Of a DNA stretch of 12,139 bases, positions 6,907-12,139 are shown piece after piece. Made by a program: the position numbers and the translations under genes. The stretch lies in assembly GCA_030619345.1 (NCBI GenBank), contig JAUXBO010000036.1, positions 1 through 12,139 of the forward strand, read 5' to 3'. Numbering within the stretch: the stretch's first letter is position 1; each line of letters starts with the position of its first letter. Under the pieces are notes generated by a model. It ran no database searches. It had not been told where the DNA came from and worked only from the letters and a program-made list of their open reading frames with translations. This DNA comes from Candidatus Zixiibacteriota bacterium (GTDB taxonomy: Bacteria; Zixibacteria; MSB-5A5; GN15; FEB-12).

Positions 6907-6981
6907 ATGTCTCCATGTTATTTGTCGAGAAAAAAACCGATTGCCTATCCGACGGAAAGTGGTTATAGTTTTGTGAAATAA
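6907..6981 (+). CDS. Possible 24-residue small protein or leader peptide
   Basis: ATG at 6907 opens 24 codons ending in TAA (6979-6981). The peptide begins MSPCYLSRKKPIAYP and ends GYSFVK, so it is basic and has no membrane segment. The support is the ribosome binding site: GAAGGAG (6894-6900) lies 6 bases before the ATG, stronger than the one before iorA. It could be a leader peptide or a small protein. Against it, the best promoter of the region lies inside the frame, and the length is within chance. I do not recognise the peptide. Confidence 0.25.
   Translation: MSPCYLSRKKPIAYPTESGYSFVK
6941..6969 (+). promoter_or_regulatory. Probable promoter of the iorAB-buk-ptb operon
   Basis: TTGCCT (6941-6946, four of six to the -35 consensus) is followed after exactly 17 bases by TATAGT (6964-6969, five of six to the -10 consensus). 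Transcription would start around 6976, about 100 bases before the iorA ATG. This is the best sigma-70-type pair in the region. It lies inside the 24-codon frame described separately, so the two interpretations compete. Confidence 0.5.
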
Positions 6982-6986
6982 TTCAC
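6973..6986. promoter_or_regulatory. Palindrome at the predicted iorA operon start site
   Basis: GTGAAATAATTCAC has a 5-bp dyad (GTGAA/TTCAC) around four A/T bases. It sits just after the -10 box, over the expected transcription start, a place where a repressor would block initiation. It is short enough to arise by chance, and the regulator is unknown. Confidence 0.3.
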
Positions 6987-7075
6987 AGGGGTTGAGTCCA
7001 GTTTTATCGGCTTGGCGAGAACCCTATGAGAGCAAAGAATAGGCTTTTGGTCAAAATAAATAGGATTGTAGTTAT

Positions 7076-8857
7076 ATGAGAGAACTATTGTCTGGAAACG
7101 AAGCGGTAGCGAGAGGCGCCTTTGAAGTGGGGGTCAGGCTTGCGGTTGCATACCCGGGGACGCCATCAACAGAGATTCTAGAGACACTGGCAGATAAATT
7201 CCCCTCGATATATTCTCAGTGGTCTCCGAATGAGAAAGTAGCTTACGAAGTGGGTATTGGTGCTTCGATTGGCGGAGCCCGCACCCTGGTAGCTATGAAA
7301 CATGTGGGATTAAACGTCGCCGCCGATCCGTACATGACCCATGCTTACACCGGCGTCAATGGCGGATTTGTAATCATATCTTGCGATGATCCGGAGATGC
7401 ACTCGTCGCAAAACGAGCAGGACAATCGATATTTTGCCCGCTTTGGCCAGATTCCAATGCTTGAGCCCTCCGACAGTCAGGAGGCCAAAGATATGTTGGT
7501 AAACGCGTACGAACTATCCGAGACTTTTGATACCCCGGTGATGCTTCGGTTGACAACGCGGATATCTCACTCGAAGGGGATTGTGGATCTGGGTCAGGTA
7601 GTTGAGGGTCCAGATAAGAAGTTTGTCAAAGATCCGTCCAAATACGTGATGGTGCCATCGCATGCACGCAAGCGGCATGTTATCGTCGAAGAAAGAATAA
7701 AAAAGACGGCCGAATTCAGTGAGAGTTCACCACTAAATTATGTTGAGGACAACGGTTCCGACTTTGGGATTATTACAAGTGGAATTGCCTATCAGTATGC
7801 AAAGGAAGTAGCTCCCGACCTGGACTATTTCAAAATAGGCATGAGCTATCCTCTGCCGATGCGAAAATTGGCTGAGTTTGTGAAAGCCCACAAACAGGTG
7901 CTGGTGGTGGAGGAGTTGGAACCATTTTTTGAAGACCAGCTCAAGGCCTATGGTCTCAAAGTAGAAGGCAAAAAATACTTTGGTCTTCAGGGCGAGTTGT
8001 CTCCCCACCGCGTTGCCAAAGGACTTAAGGAAGCAGGGTTTATTGATGAGACGATAGAGGCATCAATCGCACAGGAACAGGGGATGTTTCCCCGTCCGCC
8101 GGTCCTCTGTCCCGGATGCCCGCACCGAGGTGCCTTCATGGCGTTGAAGAAGCTGAAGGTGACGGTGACTGGTGATATCGGCTGCTATACTCTTGGAGTG
8201 ATGGAGCCGCTAAATGCTCTGGATACCTGTATCTGTATGGGTGCTTCGATCGGTAATGCCATCGGCATGGAGAAAGTAGGCGGTTCTGACAAAGGGACGG
8301 TTGCCGTTATTGGCGATTCAACTTTCCTGCATTCCGGCATCACCGGCATCTTGGATGCCGTCTACAATAACAGTAACGTTACGATTATTATTCTCGACAA
8401 TCGGACCACGGCCATGACTGGAGGTCAACAGCATCCGGCTACTGGCTTGACGCTTATGGGCGAGCAGGCAGGGAAGATTGACATTCCGGATATCGTCCGA
8501 GCCCTCGGAGTGAAACGGGTCTTTGATCTTGACCCCTACGATTACGATGCCACTCTGAACTTGATCAAGCAGGAACTCGATGCCAACGAGCCTTCGGTAA
8601 TTATCACTTCACGTCCCTGTGTTCTGATGCCAAAAAGAATTATGGCAGAGCCTTTTGTTGTCGATCTGGAACTTTGTAACGGATGCTCGGCCTGCTTCAA
8701 AATCTCTTGCCCGGCAATTTTGGCCTCTTCCGAGACCAATAAGCATGGTCATCCCAAGGCCGAAATTGATCCGACCATTTGTACCGGTTGCACACTTTGC
8801 ACCCAGGTGTGTGCGCCCGAAGCGATCATTCTAAAGAGTCAATTCGTGAAAGTATAG
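7076..8857 (+). CDS. iorA: Indolepyruvate:ferredoxin oxidoreductase, alpha subunit
   Basis: With IorB, this thiamine diphosphate enzyme oxidatively decarboxylates aryl-2-oxoacids (indolepyruvate, phenylpyruvate, hydroxyphenylpyruvate from aromatic amino acid transamination) to aryl-acetyl-CoA, reducing ferredoxin. The 593 residues match the family length. The N-terminal 2-oxoacid oxidoreductase domain opens LLSGNEAVARGAFEVGV and AYPGTPSTEI. The linker motif CPGCPHRGAF is at 345-354. The thiamine-binding region has GDIGCYTLG (366-374), GDSTFLHSGI (413-422) and the conserved LDNRTTAMTGGQ (440-451). At the C-terminus are two [4Fe-4S] motifs: Cys534-x2-Cys537-x2-Cys540-x4-Cys545-Pro and Cys569-x2-Cys572-x2-Cys575-x3-Cys579. 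A weak AGGA about 10 bases upstream precedes the ATG; the family-like N-terminus supports this start. It is the first gene of a five-gene operon, with iorB nine bases downstream. Confidence 0.96.
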   Translation: MRELLSGNEAVARGAFEVGVRLAVAYPGTPSTEILETLADKFPSIYSQWSPNEKVAYEVGIGASIGGARTLVAMKHVGLNVAADPYMTHAYTGVNGGFVIISCDDPEMHSSQNEQDNRYFARFGQIPMLEPSDSQEAKDMLVNAYELSETFDTPVMLRLTTRISHSKGIVDLGQVVEGPDKKFVKDPSKYVMVPSHARKRHVIVEERIKKTAEFSESSPLNYVEDNGSDFGIITSGIAYQYAKEVAPDLDYFKIGMSYPLPMRKLAEFVKAHKQVLVVEELEPFFEDQLKAYGLKVEGKKYFGLQGELSPHRVAKGLKEAGFIDETIEASIAQEQGMFPRPPVLCPGCPHRGAFMALKKLKVTVTGDIGCYTLGVMEPLNALDTCICMGASIGNAIGMEKVGGSDKGTVAVIGDSTFLHSGITGILDAVYNNSNVTIIILDNRTTAMTGGQQHPATGLTLMGEQAGKIDIPDIVRALGVKRVFDLDPYDYDATLNLIKQELDANEPSVIITSRPCVLMPKRIMAEPFVVDLELCNGCSACFKISCPAILASSETNKHGHPKAEIDPTICTGCTLCTQVCAPEAIILKSQFVKV

Positions 8858-8866
8858 GATATAGAC

Positions 8867-9466
8867 ATGTCAAAAAACTACAACATATTGATTGTCGGTG
8901 TTGGCGGCCAGGGCGTCTTACTGGCCTCCGAAATAATCTCAGCGGTGGCCATGGCCAGTGACCTTGATGTCAAGAAATCGGAAGTCCACGGTATGTCTCA
9001 AAGAGGCGGTATTGTTTCATCACACATCAAGATCGGCCCCAAGGTCTTCTCACCCACCATCGGATACGGCCAGGCCGATATACTCATCTCCTTTGAAAAG
9101 GCCGAGGGTCTTCGCGCTGTGGATTGGCTGAAGGAAGATGGAACAGCTATTATCTCAACAACTTCTCTGGTACCAGCTATCGTTACATCTTCGAAAGAAT
9201 TTAACTATCCGGAAAACCCGATTGAGAAGATTAAGGAGCGGTGTAAGAACACAATTAGCGTTTCCGGCGACACTATCGCCGGTGAACTGGGCAACCCGCG
9301 ACTGGTCAATACGATTCTAATCGGCGTTCTTTCCAACTGCCTCCCGTTTGCAAAGCAGATTTGGGTGGATACGATTGGCGCTAAGGTCAAAGAGAGGTTT
9401 GTCGAATTGAACCTGAAAGCGTTCGACCGGGGTCGCGCCCTTTCACACAGCGCTGTTGAGGTATAA
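8867..9466 (+). CDS. iorB: Indolepyruvate:ferredoxin oxidoreductase, beta subunit
   Basis: IorB is the smaller subunit of the oxidoreductase and belongs to the gamma-domain family of pyruvate/2-oxoacid:ferredoxin oxidoreductases. Its 199 residues are normal. The glycine-rich start ILIVGVGGQGVLLASEI (7-23) and the KKSEVHGMSQRGGIVSSHI segment (36-54) are diagnostic of IorB. FEKAEGLRAVDWL and GNPRLVNTILIG also fit. There is no Fe-S motif, as expected, because the clusters are in IorA. The AGGA ribosome binding site overlaps the iorA stop codon, 7 bases before the ATG. buk follows after 6 bases. The substrate is probably aromatic 2-oxoacids, but related IorAB proteins may accept others, and the residues visible here do not decide it. 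Confidence 0.95.
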   Translation: MSKNYNILIVGVGGQGVLLASEIISAVAMASDLDVKKSEVHGMSQRGGIVSSHIKIGPKVFSPTIGYGQADILISFEKAEGLRAVDWLKEDGTAIISTTSLVPAIVTSSKEFNYPENPIEKIKERCKNTISVSGDTIAGELGNPRLVNTILIGVLSNCLPFAKQIWVDTIGAKVKERFVELNLKAFDRGRALSHSAVEV

Positions 9467-9472
9467 ACGAAC

Positions 9473-10540
9473 ATGTCTCAACTGATGCTGATCATCAATC
9501 CCGGTTCTACTTCCACCAAGACGGCGCTGTTCAATGGCGACAAGTGCGTCAGCGAAGAGGTCGTGCGCCATGACATGGAAGAACTTGCCCGGTTCGACAA
9601 CGTTGCCGATCAGTTTGAATATCGGATGGAGAGCATTAAGAACTGGATCGACAGTCTCCAGATTGACCTCACCGAACTCAAAGCAGTCGTTGGTCGGGGT
9701 GCGCCAGTGAAGCCGTTGGAGGGTGGGGCGTACGAGATTAGCAGCAATATGTTGAGCGACTTGAAGAGCATGGCTTACTCCAATCACGCCTCCAACTTGG
9801 GGGCCATAGTTGCCGATCACCTGGGGAGGAAGTACGACATCCCAGCCCTGATTTCTGACCCGATTACGGTCGACAATTTCATCCCGGAAGCGCGTGTCAG
9901 TGGCGTACCTGAAATAGAGCGCAAGTGCCGAGTGCACGCCTTGAATATCAAAGAAGTTTGTCGGCGTGAAGCCCAGGCGGCGGGGAAAAAGCTGGAAGAT
10001 CTTAATTTTGTCTGTGCTCATATGGGTGGGGGAGTCTCGGTGGCTGCCTTGAGAGGCGGAAAAGTTATAGATGTCAACGACGCCCTGCTCGGCATGGGAC
10101 CGTTCTCTCCTGACCGCGCCGGTGCTCTGCCTATCGGCAGTCTGGTTAAACTGTGCTATAGTGGCAAGTACACGGAGAAGCAGTTGATCACAAAACTCTC
10201 CAAGGAATCCGGTCTGCAGGCCTATCTTGGTAAGGGTGATTTGAGAGAAGTTGAGAAAATGATCGATACCGGTGACTCAAAAGCGCTCTTATATTTCAAC
10301 GCGATGGCGTATCAAATTGCTAAAGAAATCGGGGTCGCGGCGGTAGCGCTGAGTGGCGAATTCGAAGCGATCATCCTCACCGGCGGCATGGCTAACTCGC
10401 AGCGACTAACCAGCGAAATCGCCAAATATGCTGGATTCCTTGGTGAGATCAGAATAGTTGCCGGAGAATATGAAATGGAAGCATTGGCTGCAGCTGGTTT
10501 GCGTTTCCTTCGTGGTGAAGAAGAGCTTAAGACCTATTGA
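9473..10540 (+). CDS. buk: Butyrate kinase family acyl kinase
   Basis: The enzyme transfers phosphate from an acyl phosphate to ADP, giving a carboxylic acid and ATP; it belongs to the acetate/butyrate kinase (ASKHA) superfamily. It has 355 residues, the butyrate kinase length and clearly shorter than acetate kinase (about 400). Motifs include the N-terminal phosphate loop LIINPGSTSTKTALF (6-20), VGRGAPVKPLEGG (73-85), AHMGGGVSVAA (182-192), GPFSPDRAGALP (209-220), LGKGDLREVEKMI (252-264) and ILTGGMANS (301-309). It starts 6 bases after iorB, with GAGG about 11 bases before the ATG. Placed after iorAB and before phosphotransacylase genes, its natural substrate is more likely an aryl- or branched-acyl phosphate than butyryl phosphate. 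No butyrate-forming genes are visible in the window. That substrate choice is inference. Confidence 0.93.
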   Translation: MSQLMLIINPGSTSTKTALFNGDKCVSEEVVRHDMEELARFDNVADQFEYRMESIKNWIDSLQIDLTELKAVVGRGAPVKPLEGGAYEISSNMLSDLKSMAYSNHASNLGAIVADHLGRKYDIPALISDPITVDNFIPEARVSGVPEIERKCRVHALNIKEVCRREAQAAGKKLEDLNFVCAHMGGGVSVAALRGGKVIDVNDALLGMGPFSPDRAGALPIGSLVKLCYSGKYTEKQLITKLSKESGLQAYLGKGDLREVEKMIDTGDSKALLYFNAMAYQIAKEIGVAAVALSGEFEAIILTGGMANSQRLTSEIAKYAGFLGEIRIVAGEYEMEALAAAGLRFLRGEEELKTY

Positions 10541-10563
10541 ACGGATACTGATTAGAGAATAAT

Positions 10564-11511
10564 ATGCAACCATTGCAGTCATATCAGGATTTAGTAAAGT
10601 ACGCCTCGACCATCGCCGACGAGGGAAGAAAAAAGACTGTGGTCGTGGCCGGGGCTCAGGATGTCGATGTAATCGATGCTGTCGTGCAGGCTGAATCGGA
10701 TGGATTCCTGAACGGTATTCTCGTTGGGGATCGCGATAAGATTCTGCAACTGTCTGAGAAACAGAATCTGAATCTGGATAAAATGCAACTCGTCCACGAA
10801 GCCGACGTCATGAAAGCCGCCCATCTGGCCGTCAAGTTCGCCTCCGAAGGTAAAGCGGATGCTATCATGAAAGGTTTCCTGCCAACTTCAGCTCTGCTAA
10901 AAACCATACTCGATAAGCAGTATGGCCTGCGCGGAAAAGCAACGATTTCTCATTGTGCCGTCCTCGATATACCGGGATATCATAAGCTGGTGAATTTCAC
11001 CGACGGCGGCATGGTCGTAGATCCTGACAAAGACCAGAAATTGGGCATCATGGAAAACGCTATACTGGTAAGCAATGCCCTTGGTCTGACCCCGGCAAAA
11101 GTTGCCATCGCTGCTCCCACGAATATGATAGGTGACAAACTACCGCGTTCGATTATTGATGTTGAGCAGTTGATCCCAGAGGCAAGGAAGCGATTTAGGG
11201 ATACCGAGATTGATGGTCCTTTTCCGCTAGACCTGGCCCTTCACAAAGAGTCTGCCAGACATCGAAATCTCGACTCAAAAGTTGCCGGCGATGCCGATGT
11301 TTACCTGTTCGATTCAATAGAAGCCTGTAACATCTCAGCCAAAGCGCTCATCAACTTTGGTGACACGGTTTTTGCAGGATTGATTGTGGGAGCAAAAGTA
11401 CCCATCTCGTTGGTGTCGCGAACCGATACGACCCGAAATAAAAAAGCCTCTCTGGCTATTGCCTGTATTCTGGCCGACTACTATCAGCAAAGCAAGATAT
11501 GGGAAGGATGA
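10564..11511 (+). CDS. ptb: Phosphate butyryltransferase/acetyltransferase family protein
   Basis: The enzyme exchanges CoA for phosphate on an acyl-CoA, making the acyl phosphate used by the kinase encoded before it. At 315 residues it is the usual length of a phosphate butyryltransferase. Family features are GILVGDRDKI (51-60), DAIMKGFLPTSALL (99-112), ISHCAVLDIPGYHKL (128-142), FTDGGMVVDPDKDQK (145-159), EIDGPFPLDLAL (215-226), VAGDADVYLF (240-249) and the active-site-type SRTDT (285-289). The segment IAAPTNMIGDKLPRSIID (182-199) departs from the usual AVEVVNPKM-like sequence. The ATG is preceded by GAG six bases away, and the gap to buk is 23 bases. The stop overlaps the next gene as ATGA. 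Phosphate acetyltransferase activity cannot be excluded by sequence alone. Confidence 0.9.
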   Translation: MQPLQSYQDLVKYASTIADEGRKKTVVVAGAQDVDVIDAVVQAESDGFLNGILVGDRDKILQLSEKQNLNLDKMQLVHEADVMKAAHLAVKFASEGKADAIMKGFLPTSALLKTILDKQYGLRGKATISHCAVLDIPGYHKLVNFTDGGMVVDPDKDQKLGIMENAILVSNALGLTPAKVAIAAPTNMIGDKLPRSIIDVEQLIPEARKRFRDTEIDGPFPLDLALHKESARHRNLDSKVAGDADVYLFDSIEACNISAKALINFGDTVFAGLIVGAKVPISLVSRTDTTRNKKASLAIACILADYYQQSKIWEG

Positions 11512-12139
11512 ATAATCAAGTGGTAGATTCCCATAATATGATATTGCCGGATGTTACCGATTTTGACGCTGTTTTGAAACTCGTTCAAGCGAAGCTGGTC
11601 GAGAAAAAGCGGCCGCGCACCGCGCTGGTTCTTCCCCATGAATCCGAAATGGTATCAGCATTCAAACATGCTATAGAGCTTGGTCTAATAGACCCGTTTG
11701 TTGTCGGGGATGAGGATTTGTTTCGCAAGAACCAAGCATCGCATGGAATTGACCCGGACAAAGTCAATTTCATCGATATTCGCCAGCCTGATATGGCCGT
11801 TGTAACGGCCGGACAGATGAGTTCCAGGGGCGAATTGGACCTGCTGCTAAAGGGGAGAATATCGGCTGAAGTACTTTTGCGGCTTCTCTTTGTCCGCCAA
11901 ACAAAATTCGTCCGCAAGGGGAAAGTCGTGACTCATGTCACTGTTATGAAACCGGATCATTATCCGAAATTGCTGGCGCTCGCCGATGCTGGAATAGCCG
12001 TTTCTCACGGCCTCAAAGATATGGTGGCGACCATTAATACGGCCTTTGCACTTTTGAGGATTTTGGGTATCGAAAAACCGAGAGTCGCTGTTTTGGCAGC
12101 GGTTGAGGTTGTCTACCCGCAGATGGACTCGACCATTAA
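11508..12139 (+). CDS. Second phosphate acyltransferase-like protein (3' end cut by window edge)
   Basis: I read this frame directly: ATG at 11508 overlaps the preceding stop as ATGA, and 210 codons stay open to the window end. The protein is a paralogue of its upstream neighbour: FVVGDEDLF (64-72) matches ILVGDRD, LDLLLKGRISAEVLLRLLF (110-128) matches the MKG segment, and HYPKLLALADAGI (151-163) matches YHKLVNFTDGGM. AAVEVVYPQMDSTI (197-210) is like canonical butyryltransferases. Where the neighbour has DPDKDQK, this protein has SHGLKDM (165-171 vs 153-159). The C-terminal third, with the catalytic Ser-Arg-x-Asp region, is outside the window. It could be a second active enzyme with another acyl preference, a partner subunit or an inactive relative. 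GGGAAGG directly abuts the ATG, too close to be a normal ribosome binding site, so coupled translation is likely; in-frame ATG 11538 is an alternative. Confidence 0.8.
   Translation, partial: MNNQVVDSHNMILPDVTDFDAVLKLVQAKLVEKKRPRTALVLPHESEMVSAFKHAIELGLIDPFVVGDEDLFRKNQASHGIDPDKVNFIDIRQPDMAVVTAGQMSSRGELDLLLKGRISAEVLLRLLFVRQTKFVRKGKVVTHVTVMKPDHYPKLLALADAGIAVSHGLKDMVATINTAFALLRILGIEKPRVAVLAAVEVVYPQMDSTI

Larger units (their letters stand above)
6766..7075. promoter_or_regulatory. 310-base divergent intergenic region upstream of iorA
   Basis: The region contains no long gene. It holds a cluster of short dyads (6845-6887), a 24-codon frame with a strong ribosome binding site (6907-6981), a good plus-strand promoter (6941-6969), a palindrome at its expected start site (6973-6986), and an untranslated leader of about 100 bases to the iorA ATG. 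In that leader, GGGTT (near 6989) can pair with AACCC and CCTAT with ATAGG, which is weak support for leader structure. No recognised riboswitch was seen. I found no convincing promoter on the minus strand for the 6349-6765 gene. Confidence 0.5.

Noticed and set aside
7076..9466. Defence or otherwise novel system built around IorA/IorB
   Set aside because: Both proteins have intact, ordinary indolepyruvate oxidoreductase motifs and expected lengths; the novelty lies only in the downstream kinase/transacylase partners.
9443..10021. Open frame of 192 codons on the minus strand
   Set aside because: It is the reverse of the buk coding region; buk has clear family motifs in the same bases.
11585..11917. 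Open frame of 110 codons on the minus strand
   Set aside because: It is antisense to the second phosphotransacylase-like gene, which is open to the window end and homologous to its neighbour.
1..12139. tRNA or rRNA genes, insertion sequences, CRISPR arrays, phage genes
   Set aside because: Nearly all sequence is accounted for by recognised metabolic genes; no repeat arrays, transposase motifs or RNA gene signatures were seen.

Overview
The window (roughly 48% G+C by eye) is typical bacterial chromosome: dense genes, short gaps, and no mobile elements, RNA genes or CRISPR. It holds two operons pointing away from each other, with two single genes between them. The gene content suggests an anaerobic or microaerophilic bacterium that ferments amino acids. 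The suf order (Rrf2 regulator, sufC, sufB, sufD, Rieske, sufS) and the B. subtilis-like SufB C-terminus are not proteobacterial. A lineage such as Zixibacteria or another FCB-type candidate phylum would fit, but this is an impression and not a demonstrated placement.

Region 1 (1-5567, minus strand) is a complete SUF-type Fe-S cluster assembly operon, apart from the 3' end of sufS, which runs off the left edge. From its promoter the order is: an Rrf2/IscR-type regulator with cysteines suited to sensing an Fe-S cluster; SufC ATPase; SufB and SufD scaffold subunits; a small Rieske [2Fe-2S] protein; and SufS cysteine desulfurase. The gaps are 0-30 bases, so the genes are probably co-transcribed. 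A good -35/-10 pair (5611-5639) carries an imperfect 20-base palindrome covering most of its spacer. This is the obvious candidate operator for the Rrf2 protein acting on its own operon.

Region 2 (5568-7075) holds a divergent MntP-type manganese exporter gene. It converges on a small minus-strand gene for a STAS/SpoIIAA-like protein. A 310-base intergenic region follows, with a second good promoter, several short palindromes and a possible 24-codon reading frame with a strong ribosome binding site.

Region 3 (7076-12139, plus strand) is iorA-iorB-buk-ptb plus a second ptb-like gene that runs off the right edge. IorAB oxidises aryl-2-oxoacids to acyl-CoA and reduces ferredoxin. A phosphotransacylase can turn the acyl-CoA into an acyl phosphate, and a butyrate kinase-type enzyme can use that to make ATP. 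Together they form a plausible energy-conserving pathway from transaminated amino acids to carboxylic acids. The two transacylase genes overlap by ATGA and differ at conserved positions, which is the most unusual point here. The two operons are linked in theme: IorA carries two [4Fe-4S] clusters that the SUF system would supply.
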